Assembly (NCBI RefSeq): GCF_000172155.1
Contig: NZ_ABIZ01000001.1
Coordinates: 2,947,105-3,011,104, forward strand
Direction: 5' to 3'
DNA from: Verrucomicrobium spinosum DSM 4136 = JCM 18804
GTDB taxonomy: Bacteria > Verrucomicrobiota > Verrucomicrobiia > Verrucomicrobiales > Verrucomicrobiaceae
Length of the DNA stretch: 64,000 bases
Part shown: piece by piece, positions 29,957 through 38,369 of the stretch
Layout: every line of letters begins with the position of its first letter
Numbering within the stretch: position 1 is the first letter of the stretch
Made by a program: the position numbers and the translations under genes
The notes under the pieces: generated by a model
Told to the model about the DNA's origin: nothing
Databases searched by the model: none
Seen by the model: only the letters and a program-made list of their open reading frames with translations

Positions 29957-31174
29957 ATGAACCCCAGTACCCACAGCCATCGCAACGCCCGGATTCTCGC
30001 GGTCTGCCAGGCGCTCTACATTTGCGCCATCTCCATCGACCTCACGCTCACGGGCCTGACGGGGTACGAGCTGGCTCCAGACAAATCTCTGGCCACGCTG
30101 CCGTTTGCCATGATCACGGTATCCGGGGCCGGGGTGTCGTATTTCGCCGCCTTTCTCCTGCAATGGCTGGGCAGGCGGTTGGGATTCACTTTGGGGGCAC
30201 TCATCGGCGCCGTGGGAGGTGGGATATCCGTGTGGGCGGTGATGGAAGGGCGCTTCTGGCTCTTCTGCGCAGGCACGGCTGGCGTGGGCGTGTATCAGGC
30301 CTTTGCTCTGTACTATCGACTGGCGGCAGCGGATGCGGTCGAGCCTGAAGCCAAGAGCCGTGCCATCTCCACAGTGTTGGCTGGTGGGGTGCTCGCCGCC
30401 ATCATCGGACCTGCGTTGGCTGCATGGAGCAAGGATCTGATTCCTTCAGCCTTGTTTGCCGGGGCGTACCTCATGGTAGCTCTGTTAGGGGTGATTGCGG
30501 CAGGGTTGCTTTGGACATTCTATTGTGACGGGGATCCGATAACGGCGGGTGGCGTTGCATCCATGGACGATGCGGGTCCTCGTCCCCTGGGGGTCATCGT
30601 TCGGCAGCCTGTTTTTGCGGCTTCCATGGCCAACAACGTGATCGGCTCGGTCACCATGTTGTTTGTGATGACCGCTGCACCGCTCGCCGCCGTATCGTGC
30701 CACCACAGCATCGATGACGGTGCAAACATCATTCAGTGGCACTTGGTGGGCATGTATGCCCCGTCTCTTGTCACCGGGTGGTTGATCCGTCGAGTTGGGC
30801 TGCTCAGTCTGCTGGTGGCCGGGGGAGTCTTGAATGTGGTGTGCGTCGTGGCGGCGGTGTCTTCGACGAGTTTGCCAGCGTTTTATGTCGCGCTCTTCGC
30901 CCTCGGGGTAGGGTGGAACTTCATGTTCGTGGGCGGCAGTACGCTTCAGGCCCAGTCTTATCGCCCCTCCGAGAGGGCCAAGACGCAGGGGGTGTCCGAG
31001 TTCCTCCGCTATGCCACCACGGCGGGGGCGACTCTGGCGGCTGGGCCGGTGCTTCAGCACTATGGCTGGAGTACCGTCAATCTCGCCATCCTGCCGCTGT
31101 TGCTTGTCGCAACAGTGCTGACTCTGTGGTGGGGACGCGCTGAGCGTCTCAAAAAAGAACCCCTGCCAGCGTGA
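29957..31174 (+). CDS. Major facilitator superfamily transporter
   Basis: A 405-residue polytopic protein with about twelve membrane spans in two six-helix halves, separated by a loop around residues 190-210. GGAAAG precedes the ATG at 29957, which is preferred over an upstream in-frame start. Features such as the glycine-rich ALIGAVGGGISVWAV helix fit the YbfB/MFS group. Substrate not predictable. The divergent GlxA-type regulator suggests inducible expression. Its stop codon lies inside a hairpin that serves the opposite-strand gene as terminator. Confidence 0.85.
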   Translation: MNPSTHSHRNARILAVCQALYICAISIDLTLTGLTGYELAPDKSLATLPFAMITVSGAGVSYFAAFLLQWLGRRLGFTLGALIGAVGGGISVWAVMEGRFWLFCAGTAGVGVYQAFALYYRLAAADAVEPEAKSRAISTVLAGGVLAAIIGPALAAWSKDLIPSALFAGAYLMVALLGVIAAGLLWTFYCDGDPITAGGVASMDDAGPRPLGVIVRQPVFAASMANNVIGSVTMLFVMTAAPLAAVSCHHSIDDGANIIQWHLVGMYAPSLVTGWLIRRVGLLSLLVAGGVLNVVCVVAAVSSTSLPAFYVALFALGVGWNFMFVGGSTLQAQSYRPSERAKTQGVSEFLRYATTAGATLAAGPVLQHYGWSTVNLAILPLLLVATVLTLWWGRAERLKKEPLPA

Positions 31175-31187
31175 TCACTGGCAGGGG
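31153..31187 (-). terminator. Terminator of the Coa1-like gene, overlapping the MFS 3' end
   Basis: A perfect 10-bp stem CCCCTGCCAG / CTGGCAGGGG with an 8-base loop. On the minus strand it is followed by TTCTTTTTT, so it terminates the gene at 31220-31711. The loop contains the MFS stop codon. Confidence 0.8.
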
Positions 31188-31219
31188 CAGATTCGAGAAA
31201 TCAGATGGATGACCGGAGG

Positions 31220-31711
31220 TTAGTTCTGCGGTGCAGGAGCCGGTGCCGCCGCAGGATCTGCCGGCTGGCCTTCGGTCAGCAGGTCGATGTCAGGACCGCT
31301 CGGCGCGACCTTGGCGGTCAAAACGCTGAACTGCCATTCGCCGCCTGCAGGCTTGGTCGCAGAGGCGGTGACCACGGCCGCACGGCTGTTCGTGCCTTCC
31401 AAAGTGAGGATAATATTGGCTTCACCCGCACCATTGTTGACGCTGGCCGAGCCCATGGGCGAGAAGAAGTTCTCCTTCATCGGGGAGCCGATGGCCGCCT
31501 GGAGAGCGGGGGAGTTCTGCGCCTTGGACAGCGCGATCTTGTACGCATCCGTCTGCTTGATGGCACCCAGGACGATAAAAACGAAGCCCACGACCCCGGC
31601 GATGCCGAGGGCGATCAGGCCGAGGCAACCGCCACAGCCAAAGAGGACCCATTTCTTGCCGCTGCTCTTGGGAGCAGGGTTCTGCTGATATGCGGGAGGT
31701 GTCGAGGTCAT
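31220..31711 (-). CDS. Coa1-like protein (cytochrome c oxidase assembly factor 1 family)
   Basis: A 163-residue protein with a Pro-rich cytoplasmic N-terminus, one membrane span (LFGCGGCLGLIALGIAGVVGFVFIVL, about 24-49) and an outer domain. The sequence AIKQTDAYKIALSKAQ, then IGSPMK and a run of beta strands with polar loops, resembles the bacterial Coa1/Tim21-like domain. The C-terminus is low-complexity Ala/Pro. Many bacterial members have no link to cytochrome oxidase, so the name reflects the fold only. It is monocistronic with its own terminator. Confidence 0.65.
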   Translation of the reverse strand: MTSTPPAYQQNPAPKSSGKKWVLFGCGGCLGLIALGIAGVVGFVFIVLGAIKQTDAYKIALSKAQNSPALQAAIGSPMKENFFSPMGSASVNNGAGEANIILTLEGTNSRAAVVTASATKPAGGEWQFSVLTAKVAPSGPDIDLLTEGQPADPAAAPAPAPQN

Positions 31712-31862
31712 ATGAAGGTATAGATTAACTGTTTTGTGTATCGAGCAACTGACAAAATTGGGATGTATAGAGTTCCGCTAATGTGACATAGGATTTACCT
31801 GCCCTTGACGTCGGAGTCACGCTTCACGAACGTACAAGCTCCTTTTTTTTGGTGAATTCCGC

Positions 31863-32777
31863 ATGAAATTGCTCCGCCCCTGGCTGGAACTGGCCCGCAT
31901 CTCCAATCTCCCGACCGCCTGGACCAATGTCCTGGCGGGGTGGTTGCTGGCGGGCGGGGGGCGGGACTACTGGGGAGTGGGGTGGATCTTGCTTGGCGGA
32001 TCGCTGCTCTACACGGGCGGTATGATCCTGAATGATGCGGCGGATGTGAAGTTTGACCGGGAGCACCGGAAGGATCGTCCCATTCCCTCGGGCCGGGTCT
32101 CTGCGAGCACCGTCTGGCTGGTGGGGCTGGGGATGATGGTCGGCGGTGCCGGAGCGTTCATTTTTGGTGGGGGTGCCTGTCCCTGGCTGGTCGGGGGACT
32201 GGTATTGGCCATCCTGGCTTATGACTTCTACCACAAGCCCTGGGCGGGTTCGGTCTTCGTCATGGGCAGTTGCCGCACCTTGCTGGTGCTCTCTGCCGCC
32301 TCCGCAGTCACCGGCGGACTCGATCCCCATGCAGATCTGCCGGTGGTCCTGCGGGCCATCGCCTTGGGCGGCTACATTGTAGGCGTCACTCTGATTGCCC
32401 GGCATGAATCCCGGCCCGCCCAGGCAGGTGGCTGGCAGCGCGTGGTGGGGTACCTTGGCCTGGCTCTCCCGGTGCTGGTCACGGCGGGCATCCTGGCTAC
32501 CCAGCAGCCGCTGGCCTCCTATTTCCAAAATCCCCAATGGACTCATGCGGTGGCCCTTGCCGCCATGCTGCCGGTCATCCTCTGTGTGAGGAAGGCTCTC
32601 CGGCTCATGCGCACCCCCCCCCCGTCAAACATCGGACGCGCCGTCGGCCTTTTGCTGGCGGGGATCGTATTTGTAGATGGGCTCGCCGTCAGTCTGACGG
32701 CTCCGGCGTTCACCCTCGTCTTCGTGCTGTGCTTCCCGCTGCTGCTTCTGTGGCAGCGAAAGATCGCGGCCACGTAA
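31863..32777 (+). CDS. UbiA-family prenyltransferase, EboC-like
   Basis: A 304-residue membrane protein with eight or nine spans. The first Asp-rich prenyl-diphosphate motif is NDAADVKFDREHRKDRPIPSG (about 57-77), of the UbiA NDxxDxxxD type; the second motif is YDFYHKPWAG. It transfers a prenyl group or related chain in the membrane. The next gene, 46 bp on, encodes an EboD-like dehydroquinate-synthase homologue. UbiA-like and dehydroquinate-synthase-like proteins stand side by side as EboC and EboD in the ebo/edb cluster of cyanobacteria and other bacteria, which export an unknown metabolite. The EboC name rests on that pairing. Confidence 0.8.
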   Translation: MKLLRPWLELARISNLPTAWTNVLAGWLLAGGGRDYWGVGWILLGGSLLYTGGMILNDAADVKFDREHRKDRPIPSGRVSASTVWLVGLGMMVGGAGAFIFGGGACPWLVGGLVLAILAYDFYHKPWAGSVFVMGSCRTLLVLSAASAVTGGLDPHADLPVVLRAIALGGYIVGVTLIARHESRPAQAGGWQRVVGYLGLALPVLVTAGILATQQPLASYFQNPQWTHAVALAAMLPVILCVRKALRLMRTPPPSNIGRAVGLLLAGIVFVDGLAVSLTAPAFTLVFVLCFPLLLLWQRKIAAT

Positions 32778-32823
32778 GCGTAGTTATCCACCCTTCATCA
32801 CCCTCCCAGAAAGACTCTGTTAG

Positions 32824-34008
32824 ATGTTAGAAAACCGGTTCCACGTGGAGTACACGCAGCGTGTGTTGTTTACACGCCACGTGTTTGACAAGGAGAATCT
32901 AACCTTGCGCGAGCTGCTTCAATCCGCCCGGGAAGGCGGACGCTCTACGAAGGCCATTGCCTTTGTGGACAGTCATGTGGCGGATGCCAATCCGACCTTG
33001 TTGGCGGACATGGAACGCTATGCTGCGGCACATTCTGATGTTTTTGTGCTGGCCGCGCCCGGAGTGATCATTCCCGGTGGAGAGCCCTGCAAAAATGACT
33101 TCGATCTAGTCCAACAGTGCTGGCAGCAGATCAATGATGCAGGCATAGACCGCCATTCCCAAGTCTTCGTCATTGGCGGTGGGGCTGCGCTGGATCTGGT
33201 ATGTTTCGCCGCAGCCACAGCCCATCGGGGTATCCGTCATGTGCGCTTTCCCACTACCACGCTGAGCCAGGGGGATGGCGGAGTGGGTGTTAAGAACGGA
33301 GTCAACTTCTTCGGCAAGAAGAACTGGGTGGGATCCTTCTCCGTCCCCTACGCCATCGTCAACGATTTCGCCTTCCTGGATACCTTGCCCGAGAGGGAAA
33401 GGCGCTGCGGACTAATCGAGGCGATCAAGGTAGCATTGATCCGTGACGCGGATTTTTACCTCTGGCTGGAAAGCAACGCTGTCAAGCTGGCCTCTTTGGA
33501 ACAAGACGTGGTGGAGGAGGCCGTGCGGGCCAGTGCCGCGCAGCATGTGCAACACATCACCACAAACGGTGATCCCTTCGAATACGGCTCCGCTCGTCCG
33601 CTCGACTTCGGTCATTGGGTAGCTCACAAGTTGGAGCAGGTGTCCAATTTTGAGATCCATCATGGAGAGGCTGTCGCCATCGGGATGGCCGTGGATTTGC
33701 TTTACTCCGTGAAAGCGGGAATCTTGGACGAGGCTATTGCCCAGCGTGTTCTCACGTTCATTGAGCAGGTGGGGTTCGCGACCTTTGCCCCCCAGTTGCT
33801 GGAGCGCACTCCTAAAGGGGAGTTGGTTATCCTCGCGGGCCTGGAGGAGTTCCGCGAACATCTGGGCGGGGAGCTCACGATCACGCTCGTGCCGGAGATC
33901 GGCCGCAAGCTGGAGGTTCATGAGATGGACCGCGCCAAGATCGTGGCTGCGGTGCAGGATCTTAAAGTGCGAGGCAATGTCTTTGGGCGGCAGTTGGTGG
34001 AAGCCTGA
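32824..34008 (+). CDS. 3-dehydroquinate synthase family protein, EboD-like
   Basis: A 394-residue sugar-phosphate cyclase homologue. NAD-binding part: [18 protein letters not shown] and [21 protein letters not shown]. The three metal ligands of the family are visible: Glu in [11 protein letters not shown], His in [11 protein letters not shown], and His in [11 protein letters not shown]. It differs from ordinary AroB in its longer N-terminus and in the [14 protein letters not shown] segment, as expected for the EboD subgroup. It follows the EboC-like gene and precedes moaC. It probably makes a cyclitol-type precursor rather than shikimate-pathway dehydroquinate, but that is inferred from subgroup and context. 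Confidence 0.85.
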   Translation: MLENRFHVEYTQRVLFTRHVFDKENLTLRELLQSAREGGRSTKAIAFVDSHVADANPTLLADMERYAAAHSDVFVLAAPGVIIPGGEPCKNDFDLVQQCWQQINDAGIDRHSQVFVIGGGAALDLVCFAAATAHRGIRHVRFPTTTLSQGDGGVGVKNGVNFFGKKNWVGSFSVPYAIVNDFAFLDTLPERERRCGLIEAIKVALIRDADFYLWLESNAVKLASLEQDVVEEAVRASAAQHVQHITTNGDPFEYGSARPLDFGHWVAHKLEQVSNFEIHHGEAVAIGMAVDLLYSVKAGILDEAIAQRVLTFIEQVGFATFAPQLLERTPKGELVILAGLEEFREHLGGELTITLVPEIGRKLEVHEMDRAKIVAAVQDLKVRGNVFGRQLVEA

Positions 34009-34049
34009 GCTTGAGCCTTCGGCCGGTCCAGCGCTATACAGTTCCCTTC

Positions 34050-34502
34050 ATGTCACTGACTCACATCAACGAGCAAGGCGAGGCCAGCATGGTGGACATC
34101 TCCGGCAAGGCGGTGTCGCGGCGTGAGGCTGTGGCTGCCGGACGCATCCATCTGGATCCGGCGACTCTGGAGCTGATCCGGGACAACCAGATTCAAAAAG
34201 GGGATGTCCTGGCGGTGGCTCGCATCTCAGGCATCCAGGCGGCAAAGCAGACTCAGCACCTCATTCCCCTTTGTCACCAGTTGGCCCTGACCAAGGTGGC
34301 CGTGGACTTTGTGCTCACCGATGATGGCGTCACCGCCACCGCCATGGCGCGCACGACGGGCCAGACGGGCGTCGAGATGGAGGCCCTCACGGCGGTGTCT
34401 GTGGCGCTGCTCACCATCTATGACATGTGCAAGGCGGTGGACAAGACGATGCGGATCGACGGGGTGCACCTAGTGAGCAAGACCAAGGAAGCGGTGGGGT
34501 AA
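34050..34502 (+). CDS. moaC: Cyclic pyranopterin monophosphate synthase MoaC
   Basis: Forms cyclic pyranopterin monophosphate together with the radical SAM enzyme MoaA in molybdenum cofactor synthesis. The 150-residue protein has the signature order [55 protein letters not shown] and the closing [10 protein letters not shown]. All of these are conserved in MoaC, including the catalytic Lys/Asp in the last helix. ATG 34050 gives the standard start. It is followed by a MogA/MoaB gene, so two steps of cofactor synthesis sit together; moaA is not in this window. Confidence 0.95.
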   Translation: MSLTHINEQGEASMVDISGKAVSRREAVAAGRIHLDPATLELIRDNQIQKGDVLAVARISGIQAAKQTQHLIPLCHQLALTKVAVDFVLTDDGVTATAMARTTGQTGVEMEALTAVSVALLTIYDMCKAVDKTMRIDGVHLVSKTKEAVG

Positions 34503-34558
34503 GGCTCGTGTTCGGTTTGCCAGCTTGAATCAGGGTGGGCTTGGGCGTACATCCTGAC

Positions 34559-35047
34559 ATGGCTGCTCCCATCTCTGTTGGCATCATCACTGTGTCTGAC
34601 CGCGCCAGTGCCGGCGTGTATGAGGACTTCGGAGGTCCCGCCGTGCGCAAGGCGTCAGAAGGCTACGGCTGGACGGTGCTGGCCGAGGCCGTGGTGCCAG
34701 ATGACCAGGGGGCGATCCAGCAGGCGATTCGCTCCTTTTCTGCGCAAGGGTGCGGGCTGGTGCTTACGACGGGCGGCACCGGCATCGCCGAGCGCGATGT
34801 GACTCCGGAGGCCATTCGCGGAATCATGCGTGTGGAGATTCCGGGCTATGGAGAGGTGATGCGGGCAAAGTCACTGGAGATCACCGCCAACGCCATTTTG
34901 AGCCGCTGTCTGGCCGCCATTGTGGACCAGTCGTTGGTCATTGCTCTGCCGGGCAAGCCCCAAGGGGCGGTGGAGTGCCTCAGCTTCGTCGTGGGAGCTA
35001 TTCCGCACTCGGTCAAGCTGGCACGTAAGGAGCCCACGAGCTGCTAG
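34559..35047 (+). CDS. MogA/MoaB-family molybdopterin adenylyltransferase
   Basis: A 162-residue protein that adenylates molybdopterin before metal insertion. Visible motifs are GIITVSDRASAGVYEDFGG at the N-terminus, the TTGGTGIAERDVTPEA signature in the middle and ALPGKPQGAVECL near the end. Length fits MogA/MoaB single-domain proteins. The start at 34559 matches the family; the frame opens slightly earlier. It lies 56 bp after moaC in the same direction. Whether it is functionally Mog or MoaB cannot be told from sequence alone. Confidence 0.92.
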   Translation: MAAPISVGIITVSDRASAGVYEDFGGPAVRKASEGYGWTVLAEAVVPDDQGAIQQAIRSFSAQGCGLVLTTGGTGIAERDVTPEAIRGIMRVEIPGYGEVMRAKSLEITANAILSRCLAAIVDQSLVIALPGKPQGAVECLSFVVGAIPHSVKLARKEPTSC

Positions 35048-35071
35048 GCGGTTCTCACCTCCCATCCCGTC

Positions 35072-35482
35072 ATGTCCACGTTTGTTGATTCTCTCCTGGA
35101 TCTATTGACCCCACTGGGGGACGTGACCGCCCGGAAGATGTTCGGCGGTTACGGTATCTACAAGGAGGCACTCATGTTTGGGCTGGTGTCGCAGAATCGC
35201 TTTTACCTCCGCACCGACGACGAGACCAAAGACCGTTTCATCGATCAGGGGTGTGAACCCTTCGTCTTCTGCCTGGACAAGGCAGGCAATCCCGTCGTTT
35301 CCAAGTACTACGAGCCACCGGAGATGGCGTTTGCCAATGCGCAGCGTATGAGGCCCTGGGCCACCATGGGATGGGAGTGTGCCCTGCGTTCGGTGACGAC
35401 CAAGGCTGCCAGGAAAAAGCGGGCCAAGCCCGCCAAAGCAGTGCCTGTGAAGCAGCCGAGAGCAAAGAAGAAGAAACCGTAA
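35072..35482 (+). CDS. TfoX N-terminal domain protein
   Basis: A 136-residue protein whose first 100 residues match the TfoX/Sxy N-terminal domain (VTARKMFGGYGIYKE, then YLRTDDETKDRF and YYEPPEMAFANAQRM). The C-terminus is a Lys/Arg/Ala-rich tail (KAARKKRAKPAK...KKKKP) that could bind nucleic acid. TfoX regulates competence in Haemophilus; stand-alone N-terminal proteins like this one are widespread and uncharacterised. It is 24 bp after the MogA/MoaB gene and 18 bp before the YjbQ-type gene, so it is likely part of the same transcript. Confidence 0.85.
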   Translation: MSTFVDSLLDLLTPLGDVTARKMFGGYGIYKEALMFGLVSQNRFYLRTDDETKDRFIDQGCEPFVFCLDKAGNPVVSKYYEPPEMAFANAQRMRPWATMGWECALRSVTTKAARKKRAKPAKAVPVKQPRAKKKKP

Positions 35483-35500
35483 CACTCCTGTACCCATCCT

Positions 35501-35917
35501 ATGGCGGCCCACGCAGACATCTTTTTGATCAACACCCGCGGCAAGGGGACCTATGAAATCACCGACGCCGTCGAGCTCATTGTGAAGGCTGCGGGCATCA
35601 AAACCGGCACCGCCACAGTCTTCGTCCAGCATACCAGTGCCAGCCTCGTCATCTACGAGAACGCTGACCCGTCAGCCCGCAAAGACCTTCACGAGTACTT
35701 CGAACGGCTCGTCCCGGAGAACACACCGTGGTTCGTCCACACCAGCGAGGGGCCAGACGACATGCCCAGCCATCTCCGCATGGTGCTCACCCGAACCAGC
35801 GAAGTCATTCCCGTCATCAATGGCCGCCTTGCCCTCGGCACCTGGCAGGGCATCTTCCTCTTCGAGCACCGCCGCGCCCCGCACTCCCGCCGGGTGGTGG
35901 TAAGTGTGGTGGGGTAA
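35501..35917 (+). CDS. YjbQ family protein (UPF0047)
   Basis: A 138-residue single-domain protein with the family signature VFVQHTSASLVIYENADPSARKD and a second histidine-containing patch MPSHLRMVLTRTS, ending with LGTWQGIFLFEHRRAPHSRRV. Members form small trimers with a metal site; weak thiamine phosphate synthase activity has been reported for E. coli YjbQ, giving the name secondary thiamine-phosphate synthase. Physiological role is uncertain. It is the last gene of the short moaC-to-yjbQ run, upstream of the restriction-modification system. Confidence 0.92.
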   Translation: MAAHADIFLINTRGKGTYEITDAVELIVKAAGIKTGTATVFVQHTSASLVIYENADPSARKDLHEYFERLVPENTPWFVHTSEGPDDMPSHLRMVLTRTSEVIPVINGRLALGTWQGIFLFEHRRAPHSRRVVVSVVG

Positions 35918-36025
35918 GCGAAGGTGGAGGAGAAAGGGTGAGGGTAGGGTTCTCCCCCCCTCCATGGCGTTCAAAATACCACTATCGAGTGTTGCCATTT
36001 AGGTCAATTCTGCCACTTTTGTGCC

Positions 36026-37018
36026 ATGCTCTCCTTCCCGGAAGTCATCAACTCCACCCTTATTCCGACTGACCAGGCCGGGTTGGTTGCGATTGACTTG
36101 TTTGCTGGCTGTGGTGGGCTTGCCTTGGGGTTCGAATCGGCAGGGATTTCGACGATTGGTTTCGAGAAAGATCGCGATGCGTGTGCTTCGTATCGCAGAA
36201 ATCTTGGAGGGGAATGCTTTGAAACATTGCTGACGCCTGAATCGCAGTTTCCCAAGTGCGACCTGATTATCGGCGGGCCGCCGTGTCAGCCGTTTTCAGT
36301 TGGAGGGCATCAAAATGGGCTGAAGGATTCTCGTGACGGGTTTCCTACATTCATTTCCGCAGTCGCAAGGTTGCGTCCGAAGCTCTGGATGTTCGAGAAC
36401 GTGCGGGGGATGATGTATGGTAACAGATGGTACCTTGACCAGATTCTGGCAGAGCTGCGTGATCTTGGGTATGAGGTGGATCTTCGAATCTTGAACTCGG
36501 TTCATTTCGGGGTTCCCCAAAAGCGTGAACGATTGGTAGTAGTTGGTCACCTTGGGGGCTTTGTGTTTCCTGCTCCCTCAGCGAAGGTGTGGACTTCTGC
36601 CGATGCCCTGGAGGGGATGCTCTATGCGACGCCGCCCGAATCGCGATTTCTTACGCCGAGCATGGACAAGTACATTGCCAACTATGAAAAGGCGTCGGCA
36701 TGTGTTCGACCGCGTGATCTTCATTTGGATCTACCAGCGAGAACTTTGACCTGTCGGAATCTCGCCGGAGCGACGGGAGACATGCAACGAATAAAGTTGC
36801 CGGACGGCAGAAGACGGCGACTTCTGCCACGTGAGGCAGCTCGTCTACAATCTTTTCCAGACGGCTTTGAGTTCATTGGCTCTGAAGGAAGCGTTTTCAC
36901 TCAAATCGGCAATGCGGTTCCGCCAATGATGGCATATGCGTTGGCTGGATCGGTCGTCCGATACTTCAAACTCAAACGACATAGCGTTCCTCGAGCTGGA
37001 CAAAAGGTTGCGGCCTGA
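36026..37018 (+). CDS. DNA cytosine-5 methyltransferase of a type II R-M system
   Basis: A 330-residue enzyme with the ordered C5-methylase motifs. Motif I is DLFAGCGGLALGFE, motif IV GGPPCQPFS holds the catalytic Cys, motif VI is ENVRG, motif VIII is QKRERL, and motif X is GNAVPP. A target-recognition region lies between VIII and IX (about 190-255). It protects host DNA from the nuclease encoded 13 bp downstream. This two-gene block is more A/T-rich than its neighbours, consistent with horizontal acquisition. The nuclease partner type is usually accompanied by an adenine methylase, so the pairing is noteworthy. Confidence 0.93.
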   Translation: MLSFPEVINSTLIPTDQAGLVAIDLFAGCGGLALGFESAGISTIGFEKDRDACASYRRNLGGECFETLLTPESQFPKCDLIIGGPPCQPFSVGGHQNGLKDSRDGFPTFISAVARLRPKLWMFENVRGMMYGNRWYLDQILAELRDLGYEVDLRILNSVHFGVPQKRERLVVVGHLGGFVFPAPSAKVWTSADALEGMLYATPPESRFLTPSMDKYIANYEKASACVRPRDLHLDLPARTLTCRNLAGATGDMQRIKLPDGRRRRLLPREAARLQSFPDGFEFIGSEGSVFTQIGNAVPPMMAYALAGSVVRYFKLKRHSVPRAGQKVAA

Positions 37019-37031
37019 TAGACAAAAAGGC

Positions 37032-38015
37032 ATGGCTGGAAAGAACAAGGCAGCGAGTGTTCGCAGGGTTGTGAATGAGGCTATTGAGGTGCTTCAAGCA
37101 TTGGGAGTGCCGCTATCCTCAGCGACTCAGCGGAGTCGTGAAATGACTGCGATGTGCTTTCTGGCGGTAGCTGGAGTGACGCACTCCGCCGACTGGCCGT
37201 CGGCCGCCAAACATCCGGGCCCGCCACTCGGAACCCGGCAGATCATAGACTTCATCAATCGCCACTTTGAAGAGTCGATCTCTCGCGGATCTTACGACGA
37301 CATTCGGCGCAAACATCTGAAACTGGCGATCTTGGCTGGCATTGTATTGAAAAGCGCTGCCAAGCCCCATGCAGCTGCAAACGATCCTACGCGTGGATAC
37401 GCAGTCAATCCCCTGCACGCTCCTGTCATTCAGTCATTTGGGCAACTTGGTTGGGCGGCTCATGCTGCCAAGTTCATGGAGGGGCAGACCGCGTTGACTG
37501 ACGTTGTTGGAGGAAAGAGTTCAGTTGCCGCAATATCATTGGTCTTACCTAATGGTTCCGAACTTCGGCTGGGACCTGGTCAACACAATGCGTTGCAAAG
37601 AGCCGTGGTTGAGCAGTTTCGACCAAGATTTGCTCCAGGTTCACTGGTCCTGTACCTTGGTGATGCCCAAGATCGGACAATTGTGTGCGATACGGAGAGA
37701 CTGACGGCGATTGGACTGCCGTTGGCAACCTCAGGAAGCCTGCCTGATATTATTTTGTTAGACGAGGCACGAGGATGGCTGTTTCTGATTGAAGCAGTTC
37801 ACAGTTTTGGCCCCATCTCACCCGAGAGGTTATTGACGCTCGATCAACTTTGTCAGAATTGCTCGATACCTCGCGTGTATGTGACGTCCTTTCTGGACCG
37901 TGGTGCATTCCGCAAGTTTGCTCCCGATATTGCTTGGGAAACTGAGGTGTGGATTGCTTCGGAACCTGATCACATGATTCATTTCAATGGAGATCGCTTT
38001 TTTGGACCTCGCTGA
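37032..38015 (+). CDS. BsuBI/PstI-type type II restriction endonuclease
   Basis: A 327-residue protein. The C-terminal half matches the BsuBI/PstI nuclease domain: a PD-(D/E)xK-like core PDIILLDEARGWLFLIEAV, then HSFGPISPERLLTLDQL, and the characteristic ending WETEVWIASEPDHMIHFN...GPR. The N-terminal half is the helical domain of the same family. ATG 37032 is chosen because the start region MAGKNKAASVRR fits; an in-frame ATG at 36936 would overlap the methylase by 83 bp. BsuBI and PstI cut CTGCAG, but site specificity here is not predictable from sequence alone. Confidence 0.92.
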   Translation: MAGKNKAASVRRVVNEAIEVLQALGVPLSSATQRSREMTAMCFLAVAGVTHSADWPSAAKHPGPPLGTRQIIDFINRHFEESISRGSYDDIRRKHLKLAILAGIVLKSAAKPHAAANDPTRGYAVNPLHAPVIQSFGQLGWAAHAAKFMEGQTALTDVVGGKSSVAAISLVLPNGSELRLGPGQHNALQRAVVEQFRPRFAPGSLVLYLGDAQDRTIVCDTERLTAIGLPLATSGSLPDIILLDEARGWLFLIEAVHSFGPISPERLLTLDQLCQNCSIPRVYVTSFLDRGAFRKFAPDIAWETEVWIASEPDHMIHFNGDRFFGPR

Positions 38016-38042
38016 GTTCTGAAGCGAAATGTAAATCCTGTC

Positions 38043-38369
38043 TCAAAAAGGCGGCTCTTCACCCGCCCGCCACTCTCTCGGCCGATCTTCGCGCAACTGG
38101 CTGCGGCCGCCACGGCGGCGGCGCATGCCGTCGAAGGCACTGTCTGAGCCGTCTGCCTTCATTTGATGGACGATCTCCAGCAGTTTACCGAGCTTGCCTT
38201 TCGGGAAGCCTTTTTTGGCGAACCAGCCCAGGTATTCCGCAGGCAGGTCGAAGATGGGGATGCCGTGAGGAGGGAAATGCTGGGGGCCGAACTTGCCGAA
38301 CGGCATGTGCGTTCTTTCAATGTCGGCAAGATCGGAAGCCATGCGGGCGGCAAGTTCCTCAGGGCTCAT
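38043..38369 (-). CDS. DUF3820 protein
   Basis: A 108-residue protein with the DUF3820 core MPFGKFGPQHFPPHGIPIFD followed by LPAEYLGWFAKKGFPKGKLGKLLE. The C-terminus is an Arg-rich tail. DUF3820 members are small proteins sometimes labelled quorum-sensing-regulated virulence factor without biochemical proof. Its ATG overlaps the stop of the DUF72 gene by 4 bp, so the two are co-translated. It is the last gene of a metX-DUF72-DUF3820 run and converges with the restriction enzyme gene. Confidence 0.8.
   Translation of the reverse strand: MSPEELAARMASDLADIERTHMPFGKFGPQHFPPHGIPIFDLPAEYLGWFAKKGFPKGKLGKLLEIVHQMKADGSDSAFDGMRRRRGGRSQLREDRPREWRAGEEPPF

Noticed and set aside
31805-31838. TTGACG promoter upstream of the EboC-like gene
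   Set aside because: No acceptable -10 element at 16-18 bp; the TACAAG that follows is too far away.
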